A program made the translations under genes and the position numbers. Shown here one piece after another: positions 45,801 to 56,166 of a stretch of 64,000 nt of DNA (its first letter is position 1; the number at the start of each line of letters is the position of its first letter). Source of the stretch: Areca catechu (Eukaryota > Streptophyta > Magnoliopsida > Arecales > Arecaceae); contig CM038052.1 in the NCBI GenBank assembly GCA_021397845.1, positions 35,944,449-36,008,448 of the forward strand, in the 5' to 3' direction. The notes under the pieces are model-generated. The model was not told the origin of the DNA, ran no database searches, and saw only the letters and a list, made by a program, of their open reading frames with translations.

Positions 45801-48013
45801 TTGACTTTCAGGTTTTAAGTCATTCTGGTATATAGTAGAGGTAAGGATGTTCCCAAGATTTAGAATCTTGGTGAAATAAAAGATATGGTTTGAATTTCTT
45901 TTTGTCCATGTCTTTTGTTCTCCTCCCCCATGGCATGATTTGAGGATCACCCCAAAAACAAGGGTGCCTTTGACCCAGGACATGGATTCTTTCCCATGCA
46001 AAATTTCTCCATCAAATCCAATGATATTTCTGATTTAACAGGAAAAATTGGATCCGGACCTAATTTCTGGTTTATTCACCCTAGACTTTTCTGCATCGTA
46101 ATGGCTATTATGACCACTACATAACATTGTTATATGGGGTGCGGCATGTATCTAAGAGCCATTTATTCTTTGTTGTTGTATATATTAGAACATTACTGTT
46201 GTACCAGAAACTGTTTGAAAGGCAATTAAAATGGGGTTATGACACTAGTCATTGGGGCTAGAAAACTTGGACTTGAATTATTAAGAGGAGGCAACCACCT
46301 ACAGTATACTGCCTCATCATGGAAAATAACAACTATCCAGATTTTTTTTGATGCATGCTTTCTCCATAAAAGCATTCTACATGATGGCACCTATCAATTA
46401 ACTAATGTTCTCTGCAGCAATTGGTCCTGGAAGGTGCAGGATAAATAATGGAGGTTGTTGGAAAAAAACACGTGATGGCAAGACCTTTTCTGCTTGTCAG
46501 GTTGGTTCAGGGAGCTCTAGGTTGCAAAAAACTGTTAATCAAAGCCATGGGTTATGGACGTTGACTGCTCTATCTTCATGTGCTTTTTTGTTTTGAAGTA
46601 ATTTTACCAAATTCATGTTTTTGGTCTGTACAGGATACTGGAGACAGCAAGTGTATGTGCCCCCATGGATTCAAAGGTGATGGTATTAAAACTTGCGATG
46701 GTAAGATGCTCGGTCAACAAATATTCATTACAAAAATATTGTATCTGATAATTCATATATTGGGTCTTGTTAAGAATGATGCCCAAATGATTTAAATTCA
46801 CATAAATCTATTTGCTTTACACCTCACGAAACATCTCAGCATTTCATATGGCAACAAAAAATCTTCCTATACATGTCAGATTATCAAACTCTTGCAAATT
46901 CTTCATTCTAGGTAACCATTTCCTTCTGCATCCACAGATATTGATGAATGCAAGGAGAAAACAGCATGCCAGTGCCCTGAATGCAGCTGCAAAGATACTT
47001 GGGGAAGTTATGAGTGTACTTGTAGTGGAGATCTTCTGTACATCAGAGAACATGACATTTGCATAAGTGAGATTTGGAATTTAGTATGAGTAATAGTCAC
47101 ATCCTTGTAAAACTCTGTTGATTGTTATTTTTTGATGTTTAATTTGCAGGTAAGAGTGCAAGTGAAGCCAAGGCAACATGGACTGCTGTTTGGGTGATCT
47201 TTGTAGTCTTGACTTTTGCTGCTTTTGGAGCATATGTTGTGTACAGATATAGATTGAGGGTAAGTTGATAATTTCCAGTTGATGTATTTAAATTCATTAG
47301 TTTTTTGGTCTCTGTGATGGGGATTTGGTTCAGTCTCTTTGGCTTCCAGCTTCTGGGAAAATTAAATGCAGTTCCCTATATCAAATCCTGCCTTCTTTAT
47401 ACTCTTGTGAACTATTTCATCTAGCAAACCTCAAATTGGTAATTACTTGTTTGCATTAGCTTAAACCGAAAATGCAGTGAGGAAAGTTTTCCTACCTGCG
47501 AACTAGCGTGGAGTAAATGCAAAACCATGTTTGTACAAAATTGCTTTAGGGTTTTGTGTGAAACCATTGAAATTCTGTCAATGCCACAATTTTTGACAGT
47601 AGATAAAATAAAAAATATCATTGGTTCCTGAAATTAACACTGTAGAATCAAGTAACTGCAAGTTGGCATGTCTATGCTTTATTGTTTTGATAGATTTATT
47701 AGCACAATCTTGATTCCAATTACTGAGACATTTTCCTGCCTGCATTTTCTTCATACCTACTGAAAAAGTTTGACCAGTCCCTGACGATTGTTATATTAGA
47801 TTTTCACCCCTGCCACATAGCATTTAGTTTTTGCCAGTCTGAAAATTGTTGTATTCAGGCCATCTATTTTGATAATTCTTGACTCTGCATACCATGTTCT
47901 TTTTGTTGCAGTCATACATGGACTCAGAGATCAGAGCTATTATGGCACAGTACATGCCTCTGGATAGTCAAGGAGAGGTCCCAAATCATTCCCATGAAGA
48001 AAATCATGCCTGA
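29753..48013 (+). CDS. VSR: vacuolar-sorting receptor (BP-80/VSR family), 12 coding exons
   Basis: A type I membrane receptor that binds vacuolar sorting signals of soluble cargo in the secretory pathway. Exons: 29753-30068, 40874-41566, 41817-41905, 42061-42130, 42199-42282, 42390-42466, 42538-42619, 46418-46500, 46634-46700, 46938-47066, 47150-47259, 47912-48013. All junctions are GT-AG, phases agree, and the total is 1902 nt (633 aa, normal for VSRs). Residues 1-29 are a signal peptide. FVVEKNSL and IGNFGIPQYGGSMAG open the PA domain (about 55-175). The central region has WREAVPHPDDRVEYELWTNS and CPMKEKKYNKEC. Two EGF-like repeats span about 418-520 and a calcium-binding EGF (DIDECKEK) spans 521-563. 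The membrane span is about 574-595. The tail has EIRAIMAQYMPL, with the YMPL sorting motif at 614-617. The start is the ATG in a GC-rich exon 1. I see no disabling change. The closest family member by memory is the VSR1 type. Confidence 0.95.
30540..31494 (-). repeat. 3' LTR of the intronic copia element
   Basis: 955 bp, longer than its partner. Part of the excess is a three-fold copy of AACTGCATTGAAAAAAATTA at 30955-31035, which is single in the other LTR. Confidence 0.75.
31800..32973 (-). pseudogene. copia gag and protease start in VSR intron 1
   Basis: Translation from ATG 32973 (METSAIKVDISLW) gives a UBN2-type gag with a stop after about 22 codons and another near 32690. Later frames read FPVKKITIKMEEVISVL and a CCHC knuckle degraded to YRCDELGHHVKDCP (near 32300). 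At 32160-31860 comes a protease-like segment (ILDSACLYHVL) followed by LPDGSSYAIKN and MPSFSKNLISLSKLD. The frame then runs into the 3' LTR. Confidence 0.7.
33031..33884 (-). repeat. 5' LTR of the intronic copia element
   Basis: 854 bp, starting next to the primer-binding site and ending ...CTAAACCCAACA (+ strand). It is diverged from the other LTR by many substitutions, so this is an old insertion. Confidence 0.75.
33885..35282. other. VSR intron 1 sequence, nothing recognised
   Basis: AT-rich intron sequence. I see no gene, LTR or clear inverted repeat. Confidence 0.5.
35283..36960. repeat. degenerate foldback-like repeat in VSR intron 1
   Basis: Segments related to GGAACTATCCCAAATCAAC and its inverse (35300-35370, 36525-36600) and a TACCAGAGACTATTCCGG block (35795-35870) enclose AG-rich (35400-35450, 35900-35955) and CT-rich (36440-36510, 36660-36870) tracts. 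Sequences with similar GGTTCGGGCCATACCGA words occur at 37320-37620 and 44390-44970. This looks like a family of non-autonomous repeats, but I could not define termini or target-site duplications. Confidence 0.4.
37320..37615. repeat. GGTTCGG/TACCGTACCGG-rich repeat
   Basis: It begins ACCAGACCAAACTGCCCGGT and ends with GGTACCGTACCGTACCGG (37554-37571) before the hAT target site. It shares words with the 44390-44970 repeat (GGGCCAAACTGCCTGGTTTG). Termini are not defined. Confidence 0.4.
37624..38881. mobile_element. non-autonomous hAT transposon in VSR intron 1
   Basis: The terminal inverted repeats are TAGACCTGTCAACGAGTCGG (left) and, on the other strand, TAGAGCTGTCAACGGGTCGG (right), about 30 bp with few mismatches. 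They are flanked by a perfect 8-bp target-site duplication GTATGAAA (37616-37623 and 38882-38889), which is the hAT signature. The subterminal regions are full of CAGACCCGGACCCG words. The interior (37980-38520) is a GC-rich minisatellite-like stretch with repeated GGGGCTCGGAGCTGAGG and GGGAGGCGTCAGCCGTCGG. No transposase is encoded. Confidence 0.85.
38890..40873. other. VSR intron 1, 3' part
   Basis: AT-rich intron sequence. Apart from T-rich stretches near the acceptor (TTTTTAACAG at 40873), I see no gene or repeat. Confidence 0.5.
42796..42831. repeat. (TA)n microsatellite in VSR intron 7
   Basis: About 17 uninterrupted TA units after an A/T run. Confidence 0.9.
43063..43130. repeat. three tandem copies of a 23-bp unit
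   Basis: CCCTGAGGCATAAATTCATC begins at 43063, 43086 and 43109, in VSR intron 7. Confidence 0.9.
43131..44385. other. VSR intron 7, nothing recognised
   Basis: AT-rich intronic sequence with no supported feature. Confidence 0.5.
44386..44975. repeat. GGTTCGGTACGG-type repeat in VSR intron 7
   Basis: It starts with GGTTCGGTACGGTACTAGTAC (44400-44420 region) and ends near GTACGGGCCAAACTGCCTGG (44933-44952). The interior is AG-rich with G runs (44535-44560). It shares edge words with the 37320 repeat in intron 1, so it is probably the same family of non-autonomous elements. Confidence 0.4.
44976..46417. other. VSR intron 7, 3' part
   Basis: AT-rich intron sequence, ending at the acceptor CTCTGCAG. 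Nothing else is recognised. Confidence 0.5.
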
Positions 48014-48480
48014 AATGGAGGTTGGTTTTCATGAAGGATTCTCTGCTTGATCACTATGCCCCAACGAGAAAGACGGCTTGGTGGGCAAATAAAAGATGGA
48101 TCGGGGGAATGCCTACAGAAGGAACATTTAACATTCAAATAGTTTTTTAAGGGCCAAGGAAAATTGTTTGTGTGCCAAGATGGATTGAGGATTGTAAAGT
48201 TCTTCATTTTTTTATCAACATGGTACATGTATATATTTCTGTACACATCATATCCCAAAGGTCTTACTTGTGTTTTGACGGTTAGCAGAGGAGATGATCT
48301 GTATGGTGGCCTTTTTAGTTCACATGGATTAGCACATTGACAATTTGTTTAATATTTTGTTAAACATTGTGCAGATTCTGCAGGGGACTGATGAAGGGTT
48401 TCTCATGGGTTGCATGGGCTCAAATTACATTTAATAGGATAGATTCTCACTCTTTCTAGCACAATGCATTTATAGATTCT
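48014..48480 (+). other. VSR 3' untranslated and downstream region
   Basis: AT-rich sequence directly after the TGA, with an AATAAAAG word at about 48087 and TAATATTTTGTT near 48350. I cannot place the poly(A) site. Confidence 0.35.
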
Positions 48481-49650
48481 ATACGATCATCTAGATGGTA
48501 ACATATGGTTGGACTTGTCAACATTCAATCTGTCTTAAAAAAGTTTTGATTGGGTTTAAATAAATTCGGATCATAAACGGGATAAGTCGTTTATTAAATT
48601 AATGATGTTCAGATTTAAAACATTCAATTCGTATAATCTTTTTAATTCATTTATATTTTTTAATTAAATTAGTATATTTTGATTTATTTAAAATTTATTT
48701 TGGCTGTTCATTAGAATTTTGAATTGCTGTTGCATGTTATGTCGCCCTCTCCTCATGCAAAGGGCGGACAATCGTGCGGGAGTTTTTTTTTTTGTTCTGT
48801 TTCCCTCGCTCCAGCCCCTCTCCGGTCTTCCTAGGCTTTCACAATCCCATCCTTTTTCCTTAATCCGTGTAAAAGGGCGTTGATCACTTAATCCACCATC
48901 CGCTGCTCCTTTCCCATCACCGCCTATAGATCCTAAAGTCTCTCTTGCTGCGCCTTCCCTGACAATCCGTAGATCCTTTGTTTCCTCTCGCTGCTCCTTC
49001 CTTGTTGGCCCGTAGATTCTTCACCCATTCTCATTGTCAGCAATTTTTCAGGCTGCCCCTACTGTCCGTGGCACCCTCCCTCTCCTCTGCCTGCAGCTAC
49101 TTTGCATCCTCTTCTGTTGCTTGCCGTAAAAAGCTGTCCATAACTCCTTTGGCCCCCGTGTTGCTTGCGGTGCCCCACCTTTCCACCACTTGTAGCTACT
49201 CTACGCTCCCCTCTGTCACCTGCCGGTCACCACCACAACTCCTCTGCCCCCCTGCCGCCCCCCTTCTCCTCCACTTGCTGCGACTCCGTGCCCCCTTCGC
49301 CACCCATCGGTCACCTCCCACGACTCCTCCGATCTTCCTGCTACCTGCAGTACCCCTCATCTCCTCTACCTGTAGCTATTCCGTGGCCCCCCCCCCCCCT
49401 AACTGTAGCTAATCCGTGGCAACCCCCCCTCCCCAAAAGTTGGAAACGGATTGCTTAACTGGTTTTGTTATATAAAATATAAATAAATTATAAACAGGTT
49501 GGATCGGATAACTTATTTATTAAACAGAATAGATTTAAATTTTAAAACTTGATCTATTTATTATATTAATTTTTTTTTAATTTGATCTGTATCTAAACAG
49601 ATCTATTTATGCATGATCCAATCTGGTTGCCGATCCTATCTCTAACTATG
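48481..49650. repeat. repeat with AT-rich arms and C-rich core
   Basis: AT-rich edges (48530-48700 and 49460-49600) show partial inverse similarity (AACGGGATAAGTCG... against GGATCGGATAACTTATTTATT). They enclose a CT-rich segment with a C run of about 13 (49388-49400). It resembles a degenerate non-autonomous DNA transposon, but termini are unclear. Confidence 0.3.
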
Positions 49651-50158
49651 TGCTTTGGCAACACCCCAAAGGTATGAAAAATTTTGAGATTGCACTCAAT
49701 ATGATGGTTTGTTATTTTATCCGCACTGCCGTATTCACGCTCAAACTATGTTTTGCATTGTCCTCTAATTTCTGTGCGCCTAGGAAAGCACAAGTTTAAA
49801 TTGTAATCAATAAAGATTTTCCTATTTTACCACTTGCCATGTAGGTTTTTGTTCCATGGCTGACCAAAGGCTTGGAGGATAATGGCTGCGCTCTCTCTCT
49901 GATGCAGTGATTTTTTATATTATAAATATGAGAATCTCAAATCTCTCCTTGCATTTCCAACTCTCGCTTGTTAAATCTATTTCCTCCAGCCATTACCTCC
50001 ATTATGCTGGCGAACCCTTTTCTGCTTCCTTATTGTTCTCCATATTTGGTTTCTCCATCCATTATCAAACTCAATCTTAGAATTTGCAAACCATGCCATT
50101 AAAATTTCCTGACTTTTAAGGCTACCCTCCACTGCTTTATGAAGGTCACCTACCATTA
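49651..50158. other. intergenic, nothing recognised
   Basis: No gene or repeat boundary seen. AATCAATAAAG occurs at about 49806. Confidence 0.5.
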
Positions 50159-51109
50159 TGGATGTTGGTATCGAACCTCCACGGACTGGACGGAGTTACT
50201 GGATCGCTAGTTCGCATTTCGAGAATCCTGCAAAACAGATCCCTTGACCAGATTTTCTTCGATGGGGGACACTCCGGTGAAGGCTCGAGCAACAGAATAG
50301 AGTTCTCAAAGAGAGAGAGTGAAAGAGATTCAAGAAATTTTTGTTTCTACTTGGCTTATTTGCCTTTTTTTGAGTGTCCCCTCTTACCAGTATTTATAAT
50401 GGTAGATGTGCCAAAATGCAGTTAGCCCACTTACCTCTGGTTAAATGGGATTGGTTAGCTTAATCCCTCCATGACCATATGTGGTTGCTGCCTGATTCTG
50501 GCCATCTCGATGTTGTTGGTGTTGGAGTTAGTGGCCACGTGGCTGATTCTGGCCACCTCGATGTTGTTGGTGTTGGAATTAGTGGCCACGTGGTTGGTTA
50601 CAACAACCATATCCACGTCTGCAGATTTGAGATCAATTGGAGATTTGCTTCAGGGCCGCTCTCTCGAAAGGGACTGAAACCAAATCGGCTGATTGCCTCA
50701 CGCCTATCCTCTTCGGAGTAGGCTGAAGATGCCTTGGCCGTTCGGATCGGAATTGCCTTTTTCGAAGTGGACTGGAGTATTTACTTCATATTCATTTCTT
50801 TCGGAGCAGGTTGGGGAATGAAGCAGCTGTCTTCTTCGGACCAATCTTCTTTGGAGTGATCCGAAGAAGACTGGCCCGCCACCTGGCGCCCGGCATAGCC
50901 TGGATCAGGGATATGTTTCGGGACCGACCTCTTTGGTGTGGGCCGAAGACTGATCCAGCGATGTGACCGGAATGGAGATGCCAAGTCGTTGCTTCATCAT
51001 CCTACGGAGTCACCTTTGAGCCTTCTGGTATGGTCGATCAGTTCAAAAAGGGGTTCAATTGTACTTTTGAACCGGCAATTAGTCTTTGCTGACCCGGTTT
51101 ATCCCAATA
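50159..51109 (-). repeat. 3' LTR of Tat-D
   Basis: About 950 bp, from TGGATGTTGG (50159, + strand) to CCCAATA next to the polypurine tract. It contains a duplicated 51-bp unit (CTGATTCTGGCCATCTCGAT) at about 50490-50595 and several inverse TCTTCGGA/TCCGAAGA words. Boundaries are inferred from the tract and from the other Tat LTRs. Confidence 0.6.
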
Positions 51110-51125
51110 ATTGCCCCCCACTCCC
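51110..51125 (-). promoter_or_regulatory. polypurine tract of Tat-D
   Basis: On the - strand, CTGGGAGTGGGGGGCAAT abuts the LTR; it shares GAGTGGGGGGCAA with Tat-B. Confidence 0.6.
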
Positions 51126-51742
51126 AGTTTTTGAAGCAATAATTTACTTTGAGAAGTGGGAGTACTTATGAATTGTCATTTACTGATGGAAGAGGCTTGA
51201 TCAATGATGGTGAATCTTCGATTCAGTCATTTGCAATAACTGCCACCTGATTCGAAAGTCATGTGAGGGATAGATGTCGCTCTCCTATTGGCTTACAAAA
51301 AGGAGATGGCAAGTCGATGAATCATGTCTCCTCCTTCCATTATGGCGATCTGACGGGCTCTTCAGCTTCGATTTGGATGGAGGATGTGACATTATCCTTT
51401 TTCTCGGATACAAGGTACGAACTCCATCCCCCGTCATCAGATGTAGTCACACGGATAGCAGCTGACAGTTTTGGTTCTTCCCCCATCAAATCGACTAGCA
51501 TCGTTTGGGGCTCCATATCCACGATCGGTGCCTTCATACATGGCATGACTAGAGAGACGTCTCCTCTTTCGAGGAGGCTACGCGAAATGCCTTTTGCCTC
51601 TCTATATAAAGGGGAGCAAGTTGGCAGAGGAAACTTCTTTGCCTTGTGCATTTTGTTTTCCGCTGTCTTAACTTTTGTTTTCTTCTTGGTTTATACTTCC
51701 TCTTATAGGTAGGGCCTCCCCTTTACTTCTCCTCTTCCCACC

Positions 51743-53890
51743 ATGGTTAGAACTTTAGAGATTCGGATCGCCGGTAGGACCCCCTCTGGTAGGGGAGAGG
51801 TCAAATCTTCCAGTGCCCCAAGGCCTATTAGGGGGACCATTGCTGAGTCCCGACCGAAGTTGATCCAAGCTCTCTGTCCTTCGATAGGATCGGTTGCCTA
51901 CGGGAGTATTACCATATTCCCGATAACCTTCCTTTTATTCTTTCGCAACCCGAAGAGAGAGTAAATAAGCCTCCATCCGGTGCTATGGCTATTTATGAAG
52001 ACCACTTGAAAGCTGGTCTTCGCTTTTCGTTACACCCCCTTTTTGTTAAAGTCTTCTATATGTACCATGTTGTCCCTGCGCAGCTAACTCCAAACAGCAT
52101 TCGAAACATCTACGAGTTTTTGGTCCGTTGCCATATAGCGAATGTAAGGCCCAGGACCAGTCTGTTTACCTCTCTCTTCACTTTGAAGAGAGACTTCCAT
52201 GGCTACGGGTGGTGGGTCATCGGCCCCCGTCCTGGCTGTAAAATAATTAAGGATATGCCTAGTGCCATCTACGGGTGGAAACCCAACTTTCTATTTGTCT
52301 CTTCTTCTCAATCGTGGGGGTTTGATACATAATGGAGAGAACCCTGTTTGAGTGCAAATGCCAGTAAGAAGGTTCTAAAGGCCAACCAACCAGACTTCAC
52401 ATTGTTATCTGGGTCTGAGGTCGCTTCTCTCCGGGAACTGTTAGAAGAGAGGAATCTTCAACTCGCTCAGATTAGTGAGTTTTCGTCGTTAAGTATAACC
52501 AGTAGGTGGCTTCGGTTTCTATCCAGTTTCGTAGCTATCCTAGCTAGCTGACCTTGAGATTTGTTTCTACTGACAGGTGGCAGGATGAGGCTTGATGTCA
52601 GCTTGCTTCGTCAATCCGCCAAAAGGAAAGCATCCCAAGTTCCTCCAACAGGATCGGAAGTCCAAAAGAAAACCTGGGAGGAGGGAGCTAGCAAGAGCAT
52701 CGCTCCTGCAAGGGAGTGGTCGGGGAGGTGCGAGGTCCCATCGGTAGAGTTGCCACCCAGGGGGGTTCTCCGATTCGAATCTCGGAAAGTCTGATCACAG
52801 CCCCGACTGTCGACCTACCATCGCCTTGCCCATCTACGAGGGATAGGGCAAGGCGTCTCAAGTCGAGGGGAGTCTGGTGAGGAACACTCCCCTAGACAGG
52901 GATTGCAAAATTGACCTCTCCCTCTTCTCTAATGCGAGGGGTCTAGCGCTTCCCGATGTGGCTAGAAGAGTATTGAAGGCCACACGGTTGCCCCGCGACT
53001 GGGCAACCACTCGGAATTGACGCCTTGCAGAGGTGTCCAATTCAGCATTCTCTTCCATGCTGAAGGTATGACATCTTATCTTCCTTTGTCTTCTTATGGT
53101 GGTCTTCGGCATAACTAACTTCATATTTTGGTGATTTAATGTAGCTAGTCCATAATATCGCTTTCATGGAAGAAAGCGTGGAAGGATTCGATAACTTTCT
53201 TAAAGCTTGAAGGAAAAGCTTCAAATGGTGAAAGCCGAAAAAGAAGTGGCCGAAGAGCTGAAGCTGGCCATGGAAGAGAAGCTCAACAATAAGGATGCCG
53301 AGGTTCAAGGTCTAAAGAATGAGCTGAAGAAACTCAATTAAAGATCTCTGAATAGGAGGCCAAGCACTGAAAAAGGAAGAAATAGGTGCACTCCTTGGAA
53401 CACTCTGCCAAGGAGATTCAGTAGAAGGCCGATGAGGCAGCAAAGAGGGTCGAAGTAGTGGTCAAGGAGTTTGAGGCTTTGAGGGAGTAGGCAGCCAGGG
53501 CAGTTGAAGATTTCAAGAAGTCTTCGACATTTAAGGAGGAGGTAACCAAGTCAAGTGTGGTTAGTTACCAATATGGCTTCAACGATGGGCTTAAAGAGGT
53601 TTAGGGGCTTTATCCTGATCTTGATCTTTTGAGCATCCCGGCATACGAGATCATCGAGGAAGAAGGACCCATGGCCCTCGTTGAAATCGAGCCCACGGCC
53701 CCTACCAAAGCTGAAGAAGCCCCTGGACCGGCTGAAGAAGTCTCAGCCATAGCTGAAGGCCAAGAACAGGTCGGTGAGCTGACCATAGCTGATCCACCCA
53801 CTTCGGCTCAAGCAAATGAGGCCTCTCCTTCGGTTCATGCTGAAGAGTCTCTTCCTGCAACTGATCCGGAAGCTCCCGTAGCAGATGAAT
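51743..53890 (+). pseudogene. antisense extra ORF of Tat-D, broken
   Basis: Reads + strand, opposite to its element. The ATG at 51743 opens MVRTLEIRIAGRTPSGRGE. A frameshift near 51920 leads to the conserved PF04195-like domain at 51985-52332 (HLKAGLRFSLHPLF, VPAQLTPNSIRNI, MPSAIYGWKPNFLF), which ends in a stop at 52330-52332. Further frames give a charged coiled coil (53150-53340, 53390-53580; KLQMVKAEKEVAEELKLAM) and an acidic Pro/Ala-rich tail ending at TAG 53890. Downstream, an AATAAAATC word at about 53957 may be its polyadenylation signal. The layout (domain, linker, coiled coil, tail) is the same as in the Tat-1 and Tat-B copies. Confidence 0.6.
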
Positions 53891-53892
53891 AG

Positions 53893-54127
53893 GCTTTGTA
53901 GCTTTTGTATTTTGTTTTATAAGAAAAAGATGTGTAATTTGATCTACTTGAACATTAATAAAATCACACTTTTTCTTTCAATTGGACGAATTTTTTCCAA
54001 GTATAAAGTCATCGAACATGTTGCGATCTTCGAGTAGATAACTGCTTCTTGAAAGATATAATGACTTATAACTTGAATGGAAGCTTTCTCAAGCGAAGAG
54101 CCTTCTGGTGAGTTGCCATCTTCTGAT
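53893..54127. other. Tat-D spacer after the antisense ORF
   Basis: AT-rich sequence between the antisense ORF stop and the Tat-B insertion. Nothing further is recognised. Confidence 0.5.
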
Positions 54128-55630
54128 TGATGGTGTTGCCGCCAAGACTGCCGTGGCATGTAGCTGAAGATGACCTCGGACCACGTCCTTGTCACTCAGG
54201 ATCCTGCTCGGGCGCCCGGACCTACAAAATAGAGGAGACCCGAGCCGGTAATCCCAGCAGGGGCACTCCGATGCTCAAGTCAGTGATGATCCGGGGAACA
54301 TATCCTCCCAGTCGAGCCCCGTAGGTGGACTCCACGCTAGGAGGAGAAACTTGTGAAATGAGAGAGTGTGAGTGGGTCGAGAACAGAGCGTGAGAGTGGC
54401 AGCAGAGGAGAGCCCGAGCTGGGTGGTTGTGTCCGTCAAGGCCCTTCCTGTGGGCCTTCGGTAGCCTGGAGCGGTGGCCTTCCTGGTTGCTCTCTTGTGC
54501 GCTGCCCCCTCTTGCCCGTGAGTTTGCTTGCTTGTGACCTGACTAACCTTGTTTGAACCTTGGAGAACTCCTTTTAGCTAGGATCGTTGCGTGTTGCTTA
54601 CCTCGGGATCTTCCCCTCACTTGCAGGCACGTGCGGCGATGTCCGATACCGTGCGCGAGGTGCCTTTCCCCATCCATGATAGGGAACAGCACCGTGCACT
54701 CTGACATTCCTTCTGGTCGCTCCATTTCGGGAAGCCTAGCAGAGCCTCGATCGATGGGCAGCCATCTCCTGGATTCGAATCCTCTAGTTGACTTCCTCTT
54801 TTGGATGGTGCAGATGGTCGGCCGGGAGCGCAGCACCTCAATCGGGGGTCCCCTTCCCTTTCGGTGAAAGTGGTAGTTGGGGAAGTTATTGCGGCTTGGT
54901 GGGCATCCCTCTGAGGTCCTTAGGTGGCTCGCCGCCGTCCAAGGAAGTGGTGACATCCTTTGGCTGCAGATCTCTTCGTCCGAGATGGGGTGAGCTCAGG
55001 AAGGCGGAGCTTGACTTCGGTCATGACGTCTCAAACCCGAAGGGAGCCAGGCTGGCGAAGGAGTCTAGAGAGGCGGAGCTCGACTTCGGCGATGGTGTCT
55101 CGACCCGAAGGGAGCCAGCCTGGCAAAGGAGTTCGGAGAGGCGGAACTTGACTTCGGTGATAACGTCTCGACCCAAAGGGAGCCAGCTTGGTGAAAGAGT
55201 CCGGAGAGGTGGAGCTCGACTTAGGCCACGGTGTCTCGACCCAAAGGGAGCCAGCCCGTCGAAGGAGTCCGGAGAGGTAGAGCTCGACTTCAGCCACGGT
55301 GTCTCGACCCAAAGGGAGCAAGCCTGGTGAAGGAGTCTGGAGAGGCAGAGCTCGACTTCGACGATGACATCTCGACCCGAAGGGAGCCAGCCTGGCGAAG
55401 GAGTCCGGAGAGGTGGAGCTCGACTTCGGCCATGGCATCTCGACCCGAAGGGAGCCAGCCTGACGAAGGAGTCTGGAGAGGTGAAGCTCGACTTCGGCCA
55501 TGTCGTCTTGACCCGAAGGGAGCCAGCCTGGCGAAGGAGTCCGGAGAGAAAATCTGACATGGCAGCTTCATCCGACATGGTATCTGACTGGGTCTGACAT
55601 GAGTTCCACATCAGCAATCCTGCCATTTCA
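54128..55630 (-). repeat. 3' LTR of Tat-B
   Basis: About 1.5 kb; on the - strand it starts TGAAATGGCAGG after the polypurine tract and ends GGCAACACCATCA. The R/U5-like half aligns with the Tat-A LTR (27814-28917). The U3-like half carries the 68-bp tandem array. The open frames on both strands through 54788-55626 are array artefacts. Confidence 0.8.
55030..55555 (-). repeat. 68-bp tandem array in the Tat-B LTR
   Basis: Eight units, most spaced exactly 68 bp (starts near 55106, 55174, 55242, 55310, 55378, 55446). Each holds GGGAGCCAGCCTGGCGAAGG and GAGCTCGACTTCGGCC. The unit is related to the Tat-1 LTR monomer in the same element orientation. Confidence 0.9.
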
Positions 55631-55645
55631 TTTGCCCCCCACTCT
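55631..55645 (-). promoter_or_regulatory. polypurine tract of Tat-B
   Basis: On the - strand, GAGAGTGGGGGGCAAA directly precedes the LTR start TGAAATGG. Confidence 0.7.
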
Positions 55646-56166
55646 CGAGTCCCATTGGCGCGCGGTGCTCGGGGCTAAGGGAGTAAATGCGGTGCTGACA
55701 TGGAAAGGCAGAAATCTGGCACAATAATGGCTACGATCATCGGCGCTTCGTGAGGCGGTTCTCCAAACCAATGCGGGGGAGCCACGTGAGCACGTCTGAG
55801 GAGCACTTATTGTTGGTGCAGAATTTAGAGTGGCCATGGTCGAAACGAGGGATCATCTTCGCCGATTGCTGACACGTGGCATAGATCCGATGGTGACGGT
55901 GCTGTAACGGTACGGTTAGGTGTTTGGTCATTTCGAAAGGAAAGGCAGTTTTTTCCAAAATACATCTCCTTTTAAATCTTGCATGCCTGCCATCGTACCA
56001 GAGCTCCTTCTTCTCCCTTGGCCATCCTTGTCTTCCCAAGTTAGCCAGGTTTGTCTCCTTCTCCCTCTCTCGGTTGGGTAGAACTTTCTTTTAGGGTTAG
56101 GATCTTCCTGGACCTTGTCCGTTTTCTTCTTCCTCTTCTCTACCCTTCGACTTCGTCTTCTTCCAA

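Larger units (their letters stand above)
50159..54127 (-). mobile_element. Ty3/gypsy Tat-like element, 3' part (Tat-D)
   Basis: On the - strand this piece consists of the 3' LTR (51109-50159), the polypurine tract (51125-51110) and an antisense ORF on the + strand (51743-53890). It is interrupted at 54128 by the 3' LTR of Tat-B; the pol that should follow is not in the window. Its LTR and antisense ORF are clearly diverged from those of Tat-1 and Tat-B, so it is a different family of the same lineage. Confidence 0.7.

Noticed and set aside
48978..49458. Ser/Pro/Leu-rich open frames over 48978-49458
   Set aside because: CT-rich repeat sequence with a C run; no conserved motif, and it lies between AT-rich arms of a probable repeat.
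54788..55626. Open frames of 100-200 codons on both strands in 54788-55626
   Set aside because: They arise from the 68-bp tandem array of the Tat-B LTR and show no domain.
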